A stretch of 6,691 nt of DNA from CAZNOG01 sp964574635 (GCA_964574635.1 CAZNOG010000033.1:1-6691), one strand, 5' to 3'; counted from the first letter of the stretch, positions 1 to 4,833 are shown. The notes: generated by a model not told the origin, from the sequence alone. Translations and numbers: made by a program.

Positions 1-308
1 CGGTGCTCGCCGAAAGCTACGAACGCATTCACCGAAGCAACTTGATCGGCATGGGAGTGCTTCCGTTGGTGTACGCCGACGGCAGAACGGCCGCCGACCT
101 CGGTTTGCGGGGTGACGAAGTCTTCGATATCACAGGGGTGGCCGATGGACTGGAACCCAATAAGCGCATCCGCGTGACGGCGCGAAAAGCCAACGGCGAC
201 GAAGTGGCTTTCGACGCGATCGCAAGGCTGGACAGCGACATAGAAATTGAGTATTACCGACACGGAGGCATTCTGCAATACGTGCTGAGAAGGTTCTTGA
301 ACGAATAA
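1..308 (+). CDS. acnA: Aconitate hydratase, AcnA/IRP1 type, C-terminal end (5' truncated by window)
   Basis: Aconitase interconverts citrate and isocitrate through cis-aconitate in the cytosolic TCA cycle, using a [4Fe-4S] cluster. Only the last 101 residues lie in the window, from the C-terminal swivel domain. The diagnostic stretch is at the very start: AESYERIHRSNLIGMGVLPL, which matches the AcnA/IRP1 signature including the substrate-contacting Ser-Asn-Leu segment. It is followed by a LGLRGDEVFDI segment and the typical tail YYRHGGILQYVLRRFL. The cluster cysteines are upstream and not visible. The GTG at base 3 is an internal valine codon, not a start; the reading frame is open to the window edge. 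The full family protein is about 900 residues. The gene ends with TAA and is followed within 35 bases by a strong terminator, so it is the last gene of its transcript. Family assignment is firm; the choice of the symbol acnA over other aconitase names is by sequence type. Confidence 0.95.
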   Translation, partial: VLAESYERIHRSNLIGMGVLPLVYADGRTAADLGLRGDEVFDITGVADGLEPNKRIRVTARKANGDEVAFDAIARLDSDIEIEYYRHGGILQYVLRRFLNE

Positions 309-341
309 TTCCGCGCCGGTAATGGTCGCAGAATCAAAATG

Positions 342-376
342 GAAGAAGGGGCCGATGCGCCCCTTCTTCGTTTTTT
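342..376 (+). terminator. Rho-independent terminator after aconitase
   Basis: A perfect 11-bp stem pairs bases 342-352 (GAAGAAGGGGC) with 359-369 (GCCCCTTCTTC). The loop is six bases, and six T residues follow at 371-376 after one G. It lies 34 bases after the aconitase stop codon in the same direction, so it should end that transcript and insulate the next gene. It is visible directly in the sequence. Confidence 0.93.
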
Positions 377-536
377 ACTCTCCGGGTTGTCGGCAGCCGT
401 GGCCGGTGGATTCTTCGTCCACGGAAAAGACCCATTCGGTGAAAATGGCTTCGGATAGGTCTCAACATCCGCCTTGTTCAAGTGTTGGTTTATGGATTGC
501 TCTTCAAACTCCCCAAACCCACTAAAAAACAACGAA

Positions 537-2045
537 ATGAATAACCAATCGATCTGGAAATCCACCGAGCCCGACGTCCTGCGCTTTCCATCTCCCGACG
601 AAGATTTCGATGTCGACGTCGTCGTCATCGGCGGCGGGATTACCGGAATATCGACCGGGTATTTTATGGCTCGAGCCGGAATGCGCGTGGCGGTATTGGA
701 AGCCGCATACGTGGGGTGGGGAACCACCGGAAATTCGACCGGCAATCTCTACGTGCCCATCGATGAAATGTACCGGCAAGTGAGTGAAAAATTCGACGTG
801 GAAACCGCTCGGCTCCTCGCCGAATCCAGAGCGCGGGGCTTGGAGGCCATCGACGACATCATTCGGGTGCATCGAATCGATTGCGATTTCGTACGAACCT
901 CGTGGAACCTGATCGCCGAAACCCCCGACGCCCTCGGCGATTTGGAAAAAGAGCGGGGCGCCATGAAGGAAATCGGCATCGACGCCGAACTGCGAAGCGG
1001 TTCCGAATTTCTACCCAACGCGGTAGGCTGCCTCAGCGTGGCCGATCAAGCGCAGTTCAACCCCAAACGGTACGTCGTCGGGTTGGCCCGGGCTGCCGCG
1101 GAAGCCGGGTGCCTCATCCACGAAAACACTCGCGTTTCCGCCATCGAAACCGGCGAAAACGAAACCGTCGTTTTCGTCGGCCGCAGAAGAATCAAGGCGG
1201 GTGCGGTCGTCAAAGCCACGCACACACCGGTTGGTGAAAAAGCGATTACCACTCTTCTCGGGCCTTACCGGGAATACGTCGTCGCAGCCAAGCTCAAATC
1301 CGCCTTGCCCCGAGGGATGTACTGGGCGAAACGGGGCGACCACCACTATTCCATGCGAACGGCGACCGACGCCAACGGTGAAGAATTCCTCCTCTGCCTC
1401 GGCGAGCCCCACAAAGTCGGTCAAGACACCGACAACCAAGTACGGTTCCGAAAAATCGACTCATACATGCGGGAGCGCTTCGAGGTGGGAGACGCAGCTT
1501 GGACCTGGGGCGCCCAGCACTACAAATCCGCCGACCTCATCCCCTACATCGGGAGTTATCCGAGTGGGAATTTCTACGTGGCGACGGGGTATTCCACCGA
1601 CGGACTGGTTTACGGTACCGTGGCCGGAATCCTGCTCACGGACTTGGTTCGCGGTGTGGAAAACCCGTGGGAGGGCGTATACGATCCCAAAAGAATCAAT
1701 CACTTGAAGAGCGCCGGGCGGTTTTTAAAAGAAAACATCAACGTATTGGGCGAGTTCGTCAAAGGGCGGGTTTCGGTCAGGGAAGAGGCGTTTCGCGGCG
1801 TCGGCGCCGGCGAAGGCAAAGTGCTCAAAATCGAAGGGAAAAAGTTTGCCGTGTACCGCGACGCAAACGATGCGCTTCGCGTGGTCAGCGCGGTTTGTCC
1901 CCACATGGGCTGCATCGTTCGTTGGAACAAAGGGGAGCATTCCTGGGATTGCCCTTGCCACGGAAGTCGCTTCTCCACTTCGGGCGAATACATCGAAGGT
2001 CCGGCCCTCGACGATTTGTTCAGGATCACGCCTTCCGACGAGTAA
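537..2045 (+). CDS. YhfW-like FAD-dependent oxidoreductase with C-terminal Rieske [2Fe-2S] domain
   Basis: This is a 502-residue redox protein, predicted cytosolic since no signal peptide is seen. Residues ~26-375 form a DAO-family FAD domain: the Rossmann motif GGGITG (32-37), Glu55 at the end of the second strand for the FAD ribose, and a C-terminal FAD-contact segment around GYSTDG (351-356). Residues ~415-502 form a Rieske domain with CPHMGC (454-459) and CPCHGS (472-477). Cluster ligands are Cys454, His456, Cys472 and His475; Cys459 and Cys474 match the disulfide pair of bc1-type Rieske proteins. Architecture and length match the Bacillus YhfW family, whose substrate is not established to my knowledge; electrons could pass between the flavin and the [2Fe-2S] centre. 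I chose the ATG at 537 because it follows an A-rich leader and starts a family-like N-terminus. The in-frame ATG codons at 474 and 492 would add 15-21 unconserved-looking residues. The gene stands alone between a terminator and a convergent operon. Amine or amino-acid oxidation is a guess. Confidence 0.92.
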   Translation: MNNQSIWKSTEPDVLRFPSPDEDFDVDVVVIGGGITGISTGYFMARAGMRVAVLEAAYVGWGTTGNSTGNLYVPIDEMYRQVSEKFDVETARLLAESRARGLEAIDDIIRVHRIDCDFVRTSWNLIAETPDALGDLEKERGAMKEIGIDAELRSGSEFLPNAVGCLSVADQAQFNPKRYVVGLARAAAEAGCLIHENTRVSAIETGENETVVFVGRRRIKAGAVVKATHTPVGEKAITTLLGPYREYVVAAKLKSALPRGMYWAKRGDHHYSMRTATDANGEEFLLCLGEPHKVGQDTDNQVRFRKIDSYMRERFEVGDAAWTWGAQHYKSADLIPYIGSYPSGNFYVATGYSTDGLVYGTVAGILLTDLVRGVENPWEGVYDPKRINHLKSAGRFLKENINVLGEFVKGRVSVREEAFRGVGAGEGKVLKIEGKKFAVYRDANDALRVVSAVCPHMGCIVRWNKGEHSWDCPCHGSRFSTSGEYIEGPALDDLFRITPSDE

Positions 2046-2084
2046 TTCCGTTCCGGCGCATTCGCCCGAAGCACGGCGCGTCTT

Positions 2085-2732
2085 TCATCGTATCCCGTCG
2101 ATTTCCCGCATCACCCTTTCCACCATGGCATCGCAGTAGATGAGGTTGAATTCGAACAGTTCGGCGGGGGAGTACGATTTTTCCATTTCCCGCCTCAGCA
2201 TGGTTTTCGCGCGGTTCAGCCTCACCTTCACGTTCGATTCGGTGATGTGGAGCGCTTCGGCGGTTTCCGCCACGTTCAAGCCCGTGATTTCCCGGAGGGA
2301 AAAGACCATGCGGTAGTCGTCGGGGATACCGAGCAGCGCTTTTTCGATGATGCGTCCCAGCTCGTTGTTGCCCACCACGCGGCCTGTATCTTCGGATTGG
2401 GTATAAAGCGGTCTGGCGCTGTCGTTGATATCGCGCATGACTTCGTTTTTATGGCTTGATTTGTTTCTCTTGCGGAAGCAGTTGTTGAGCATGATGCGGA
2501 TCATCCAGGTCTTGAAATCCGACCGCCCTTCGAAACTTCCCAGACTTCGGTAGGCGTCCACGAAAGTATCCTGCATCAGGTCTTGGGCATCTTCGTGGTT
2601 GTATCCGTACGACCGACCCACCTTGTAAAGGTAGGGGTTGTACCGTCTGACGATCAGTTCGTAAAGGCCTTTTTCCCCTTCCGTTATCCGCCGTACGATC
2701 TCCCGGTCCGTATGCGTTCGCGATTCCACCAT
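2085..2732 (-). CDS. ECF-family RNA polymerase sigma factor
   Basis: This 215-residue protein is a group 4 (ECF) sigma factor that directs core RNA polymerase to a limited set of promoters. Region 2 spans roughly residues 23-92, with DLMQDTF (51-57) for core binding and FKTWMIRIMLNNC (73-85) for -10 recognition and melting. A linker (~93-122) leads to region 4 (~126-182), whose helix-turn-helix around 151-175 should read the -35 element. There is no region 1 or 3, as expected. The C-terminus carries an extra ~25-residue tail (ELFEFNLIYCDAMVERVM, 191-208) with a single Cys200; I recall a similar FEF...CD..V..V motif at the end of many ECF factors. The start ATG lies 3 bases after the stop of the DoxX-like gene on the same strand, so the two are very likely co-transcribed and translationally coupled. 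No classical anti-sigma gene is beside it. The regulon cannot be read from the sequence. Confidence 0.95.
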   Translation of the reverse strand: MVESRTHTDREIVRRITEGEKGLYELIVRRYNPYLYKVGRSYGYNHEDAQDLMQDTFVDAYRSLGSFEGRSDFKTWMIRIMLNNCFRKRNKSSHKNEVMRDINDSARPLYTQSEDTGRVVGNNELGRIIEKALLGIPDDYRMVFSLREITGLNVAETAEALHITESNVKVRLNRAKTMLRREMEKSYSPAELFEFNLIYCDAMVERVMREIDGIR

Positions 2733-2735
2733 GTC

Positions 2736-3119
2736 TCAACCCACTATTTTTGAAAGTCTCGCCATGGACAGGGCGGCGATGGCCATTACCAAGTCGCGCA
2801 CGGCCACGTCCACGTATTCGAAGCCCGCGAGCAGGGACAAGGCGATGAGCGTCAACCACGCGGCCACCACGTATCCACCTATATCGGGTCTTTTCAGCAC
2901 GATGAACCCCGCGGCGATTTCGATCACACCCACCACCATCATGAACGCCGACGCAGACAGCGGCAGCAGATCGGCGATGACCGGATGCACGTATTGTTCC
3001 CAATCGGTGAGCACATTGGTAAATTTATCCGCGCCCGCGACGATGGGCACCACCACGAAGGTATACTTAAGCAATTGAAAAGTAGGGGCGAGGGCTGCGG
3101 TATTTGCGTTTTGGTCCAT
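2736..3119 (-). CDS. DoxX-like four-helix integral membrane protein
   Basis: A 127-residue hydrophobic protein with four probable membrane helices at about residues 16-30, 55-76, 80-99 and 104-121. Motifs include PIVAGADKFTN near the first helix, GVIEIAAGFIV in the second, and AVRDLVMAIAAL at the fourth. This layout fits the DoxX/DoxD-like superfamily of small inner-membrane proteins. Close relatives in Flavobacteriia are, as I recall, sometimes mislabelled as a tRNA thiouridylate methyltransferase; nothing here supports an enzyme of that kind. It is the first gene of a two-gene operon, and its TGA is separated from the sigma factor ATG by three bases. That tight pairing makes a role in sensing or controlling the sigma factor possible, but this is inference from position only. 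Start: ATG at 3119, about 30 bases downstream of a promoter-like element; an A-rich stretch precedes it on the coding strand, with no clear Shine-Dalgarno. Confidence 0.85.
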   Translation of the reverse strand: MDQNANTAALAPTFQLLKYTFVVVPIVAGADKFTNVLTDWEQYVHPVIADLLPLSASAFMMVVGVIEIAAGFIVLKRPDIGGYVVAAWLTLIALSLLAGFEYVDVAVRDLVMAIAALSMARLSKIVG

Positions 3120-3149
3120 TTTTTTCCGTTTTATGTTGATTACGCCCCA

Positions 3150-3181
3150 TTAGAGTAGCCAACGGTCGGAAAGGTTACAAA
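3150..3181 (-). promoter_or_regulatory. Candidate ECF-type promoter of the DoxX-like/sigma operon
   Basis: On the - strand the sequence reads TTTGTAACCTT (3181-3171), then 15 bases, then CTCTAA (3155-3150). This resembles ECF promoters, which have an AAC-containing -35 box and a TCTAA-like -10 box at about this spacing. Transcription would start near 3143, giving a leader of roughly 24 bases before the ATG at 3119. Sigma factors of this family often transcribe their own operon, so autoregulation is inferred, not shown. A standard Bacteroidota promoter (TAnnTTTG) is not evident here. Confidence 0.5.
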
Positions 3182-3201
3182 CACGGTCGCCCGCCTCGTG
3201 C

Positions 3202-3226
3202 ACGCGCCTACGTACACGCGTTTTTT
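3202..3226 (+). other. Short stem followed by T-run between the sigma operon and the cupin gene
   Basis: ACGCG (3202-3206) can pair with CGCGT (3217-3221), and the T-run extends to 3226. It has terminator shape on the + strand, yet no + strand gene lies upstream of it in the intergenic space. The stem is only five base pairs. It might stop antisense transcription towards the cupin gene, or be chance. Confidence 0.2.
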
Positions 3227-3240
3227 GGGTTTTTGTGGGT

Positions 3241-3279
3241 GTGTCGTCCGGCGGAATTTCAATCCCGCCGGTCGGACAC
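3241..3279. repeat. Long imperfect inverted repeat (strong hairpin) downstream of the cupin gene
   Basis: GTGTC (3241-3245) pairs with GACAC (3275-3279) and CCGGCGG (3248-3254) pairs with CCGCCGG (3265-3271). A small asymmetric internal loop separates the two stems, and the apical loop is ten bases. It lies about 70 bases past the cupin stop codon, so it could end or stabilise the cupin transcript. In that direction no U-run follows, so a classical terminator is not supported; on the + strand it is followed by GATTTTCTT. A smaller CCGGC/GCCGG hairpin lies at 3306-3320. Confidence 0.5.
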
Positions 3280-3346
3280 GATTTTCTTCAATGCGAAGAT
3301 TCTCTCCGGCGCGTAGCCGGTTAAAATCCCGCAGGTGAATTCCCCA

Positions 3347-3649
3347 TCAAGTAAAGTACTCGAATTTTATTTTCTTGGGCATAAAGTGAATGCCCTTGAA
3401 ATCGGTAATGGCCCGGAATTGGTGTTTCACTTCGGGCGGGATGATGCGTAACTCACCCGGTTTCATGTGGATATCCTCACCACCCAAGTTCAGAATGCAT
3501 TCCCCTTCGTGTATAAAGATAATGGATTCTACATCACCGTAATGCATGGGCAGCAATTCTCCTTCGCCGGCCTGCATTTGTTTGGCCGTGAGTTCCTCGC
3601 CTCTAGCGAGTTCCCTCACTTTCGGTTTTGTAATCGTTTGATTTTCCAT
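3347..3649 (-). CDS. Single-domain cupin protein
   Basis: A 100-residue protein that is essentially one small cupin beta-barrel (about residues 28-92). Cupin motif 1 is degenerate: His36 and Glu41 (HYGDVES) followed by Gly49. Motif 2 is clearer, with GELRIIPPEVKH (65-76) ending in His76. The usual second histidine of motif 1 (HxH) is absent, so metal binding would rest on His36, Glu41 and His76 or be weak. Such small cupins may bind a metal, a sugar or another small ligand, or act as isomerases or oxygenases; which applies here cannot be told. The start ATG at 3649 follows an A-rich stretch (AAAAACCAACGAT on the coding strand). It is a separate transcription unit with its own candidate promoter, a palindrome and a folded leader upstream. 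No signal peptide is seen. Confidence 0.85.
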   Translation of the reverse strand: MENQTITKPKVRELARGEELTAKQMQAGEGELLPMHYGDVESIIFIHEGECILNLGGEDIHMKPGELRIIPPEVKHQFRAITDFKGIHFMPKKIKFEYFT

Positions 3650-3676
3650 ATCGTTGGTTTTTGTGCTGCACCACCG

Positions 3677-3724
3677 CCGACGGGATTACCGAGCAAAACT
3701 TGTTCGATTGACCTTCCCCGTCGG
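3677..3724 (-). promoter_or_regulatory. Structured 5' leader of the cupin gene
   Basis: On the - strand, CCGACGGG (3724-3717) pairs perfectly with CCCGTCGG (3684-3677). Inside this 8-bp outer stem is a second, one-mismatch stem, CGAACAA with TTGCTCG, closed by a three-base loop. The structure ends about 27 bases before the cupin ATG and lies between that ATG and the candidate promoter. It does not match a riboswitch class I recognise. It could affect translation or mRNA stability, or be a decayed repeat. Confidence 0.4.
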
Positions 3725-3747
3725 GAATGGCACCGCGATTTCAGGTA

Positions 3748-3780
3748 TAAAGGTACTTAAAATAACGGACAAAAATGTCC
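3748..3780 (-). promoter_or_regulatory. Candidate cupin promoter with overlapping GGACA-N4-TGTCC palindrome
   Basis: On the - strand TACCTTTA (3755-3748) matches the Bacteroidota -7 consensus TAnnTTTG except the last base. A TTTTTG stretch that could act as the -33 element lies about 14-17 bases upstream. That stretch is embedded in a perfect palindrome, GGACA (3767-3771), four A, TGTCC (3776-3780). A dimeric regulator bound there would cover the -33 region and could block or recruit polymerase. The protein that would bind is unknown. The leader would be about 90 bases long. Confidence 0.4.
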
Positions 3781-3813
3781 TTTAATCGGGGTTTTATGGT
3801 TTTTTGGGTGTTG

Positions 3814-3865
3814 GTTGCGGTATTCCGGTAATCGAGCTATGTTGCGGTATTCCGGTAATCGAGCT
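3814..3865. repeat. Tandem direct repeat, 25 bases twice with period 27
   Basis: Bases 3814-3838 and 3841-3865 are identical, separated by AT. The unit contains GTTGCGGTATTCCGG followed by TAATCGAGCT. A third partial relative (GGTAATCGAGCTTTTGCTG) occurs at 3941-3959 inside the first composite repeat. That suggests local duplication at the edge of the mosaic. Confidence 0.9.
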
Positions 3866-3877
3866 TTGCTGTTTTTC

Positions 3878-3998
3878 CGCGCGTCATTCCGAACTCGTTT
3901 CGGAATCTCTTTGTAGTGGAGGGATCGGGGATCGGGGATCGGTAATCGAGCTTTTGCTGTTTTTCGGATGAGTGGCTTTGAAACGACTCCAATCGGAT
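3878..3998. repeat. Composite repeat copy A
   Basis: The hairpin is at 3886-3906 (8-bp perfect arms, loop CTCGT). It is followed by the GTAGTGGAGGGATC block, then a slipped run of three GGGGATC-like heptamers at 3921-3942. The GTTTTTCGGATG and GTGGCTTTGAAACGACTC blocks end at 3998. The heptamer run and the inserted TAATCGAGCT piece distinguish this copy from B and D. Confidence 0.85.
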
Positions 3999-4033
3999 AA
4001 GAAATCCGGTTGACCCGTATCTGAGCCCGGACA

Positions 4034-4178
4034 TCCACTTCACCCCGCGCGTCATTCCGAACTCGTTTCGGAATCTCTTTGTAGAGGAGGGATCGGGATT
4101 CGGGGATCCGAATCAAGAAAAACTGTTTTTCCGATGAGTGGCTTTGAAACGACTCCAATCGGATTTTGAATCACATGA
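4034..4178. repeat. Composite repeat copy B
   Basis: This is one of the two most complete copies. It begins with TCCACTTCACCCCGCGC, continues with the hairpin at 4054-4074 (loop CTCGT) and GTAGAGGAGGGATCGGG. Then come GGGGATCCGAATC, CTGTTTTTCCGATGAGTGG, CTTTGAAACGACTCC, AATCGGAT, and a TTGAATCACATG tail. Copy D shares both ends, so this is close to the full unit of about 145 bases. Confidence 0.85.
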
Positions 4179-4210
4179 TCGCTTCACACCAATCCACAAC
4201 CGAAAGCCCG

Positions 4211-4241
4211 GTCATTCCGAACTTGTTTCGGAATCTCTTTG
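4211..4241. repeat. Repeat copy C, hairpin block only
   Basis: The hairpin at 4214-4234 (loop CTTGT) and its CTCTTTG tail are intact. Homology stops abruptly at 4242, where copies A, B and D continue with TAGnGGAGGG. The downstream block that belongs to this copy reappears only at 4374, so about 80 extra bases of unrelated sequence sit inside it. Confidence 0.8.
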
Positions 4242-4333
4242 TCCCAAGAGAGCCAAGCTACATGGATGAAGTTCGAAGCGAGTCAGATAGAATTTGGAAT
4301 CGTGCATTAGGAACGACCATACGCCGTTTTAAC

Positions 4334-4349
4334 CACATAGGCACATAGG
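4334..4349. repeat. Tandem CACATAGG octamer, two copies
   Basis: CACATAGG occurs twice back to back within AACCACATAGGCACATAGG. From memory, a similar ACCACATAGGCACATAG string is a common intergenic element in Bacteroidota. It lies in the extra segment that splits repeat copy C. Confidence 0.55.
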
Positions 4350-4373
4350 AGGGTAGGTGTACTGCTTTGCGAG

Positions 4374-4416
4374 GATGCGACTTGGAGCCGACTTAAATCG
4401 GATCTTGAGTCACGTG
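4374..4416. repeat. Diverged downstream block of repeat copy C
   Basis: GATGCGACTTGGAGCCGACT, then AAATCGGATCTTGAGTCACGTG, aligns with the GATG.GTGGCTTTGAAACGACTC / AATCGGAT / TTGAATCACATG block of copies B and D, with several substitutions. A lone CTGTTTTTCGGAT fragment of the same family follows at 4478-4490. Confidence 0.6.
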
Positions 4417-4504
4417 GGGGGTGGGTAGGAGCGCCAGGCGGCATAGCGCATCTGCGACGCGACACAGAGGGATTGTGCTGTTTTTCGGATAGGTGATCCC
4501 TCAC

Positions 4505-4648
4505 GTCTACTCCACCCCGCGCGTCATTCCGAACTTGTTTCGGAATCTCTTTGTAGCGGAGGGATCGGGGAACGGGGATCCGAATCGAAAGAAACAGTTT
4601 TTCGGATGCGTGGCTTTGAAACGACTCAAATCGGATTTCGAATCATGT
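4505..4648. repeat. Composite repeat copy D
   Basis: Same order as copy B: GTCTACTCCACCCCGCGC, hairpin at 4526-4546 (loop CTTGT), GTAGCGGAGGGATCGGGG, GGGGATCCGAATC, CAGTTTTTCGGATG, GTGGCTTTGAAACGACTC, AATCGGAT, and a CGAATCATGTG tail. It is about 144 bases and lies nearest to the 3' end of the T9SS gene. Confidence 0.85.
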
Positions 4649-4718
4649 GGAACCGTAACACCCCGCGAACTATACACTACGCAATGAAAACCACGGTGCG
4701 CGGTCATGATCATGATTC

Positions 4719-4771
4719 AAAAACCCGCGTGGAGATTCCAAATCGAGTTCGGAAGGACACCACGCGGGTTT
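4719..4771 (-). terminator. Terminator of the T9SS cargo gene, with a decayed repeat in its loop
   Basis: A perfect 12-bp inverted repeat pairs AAACCCGCGTGG (4721-4732) with CCACGCGGGTTT (4760-4771). Reading the - strand, the stem closes with GGGTTT and runs into two more T, giving five T in a row, as a Rho-independent terminator should. It lies 62 bases after the stop codon of the gene ending at 4834. The 27-base loop holds a relative of the intergenic hairpin (4735-4755, 3 mismatches in 21), in the opposite orientation to copies A-D. Confidence 0.8.
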
Positions 4772-4833
4772 CACTACGGTCACATGACCGCTGCACCTTG
4801 GTCAACAACTAAAAACCAAAACAACTATTCAAA

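Larger units (their letters stand above)
3781..4771. repeat. Gene-free mosaic repeat cluster (overview)
   Basis: Together with the cupin leader this region forms about 1.2 kb without a credible gene. It is built from a few recurring blocks in direct orientation. These are a 21-base hairpin with arms ATTCCGAA and TTCGGAAT; a CTCTTTGTAGnGGAGGGATC block; a GGGGATCCGAATC block; a CTGTTTTTCGGATG block; and a GTGGCTTTGAAACGACTC block followed by AATCGGAT. Hairpin copies lie at 3886, 4054, 4214 and 4526, with a decayed inverted one at 4735. The open frames here translate the repeat itself (peptides such as VIPNLFRNLF and KEIPKRVRND) and have no other protein-like features. The overall form resembles REP/BIME-type interspersed mosaics. 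No transposase of the kind that mobilises REPs is in the window. Confidence 0.85.

Noticed and set aside
397..424. Regulatory hairpin upstream of the FAD-Rieske gene (CCGTGG/CCACGG or GTGGA/TCCAC)
   Set aside because: Two short mutually exclusive stems, no promoter or known motif beside them; too weak to call as a feature.
474..536. Upstream extension of the FAD-Rieske protein to the ATG at 474
   Set aside because: The added residues look unlike the family N-terminus, while the ATG at 537 follows an A-rich leader typical of Bacteroidota. Extension is possible but less likely.
2046..2084. Bidirectional terminator between the convergent FAD-Rieske and sigma genes
   Set aside because: The 39-base gap has only a tiny TTCG/CGAA palindrome and no T-run on either strand, so no terminator can be supported.
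2736..3119. tRNA-thiouridylate methyltransferase label for the small membrane protein
   Set aside because: The protein is 127 residues with four hydrophobic helices and no methyltransferase or ATP-pyrophosphatase motif; the label would be a propagated misannotation.
3757..4158. 133-codon open frame on the - strand in the repeat region
   Set aside because: It translates the repeats themselves (KEIPKRVRND twice, two copies of the 25-mer peptide) with no domain or start context. It is a repeat-derived artefact, as are the frames at 4166-4348, 4493-4687 and 4507-4713.
3883..4546. CRISPR array
   Set aside because: Repeats are palindromic, spaced by about 160 bases with homologous rather than unique intervening sequence, and no cas gene is present.
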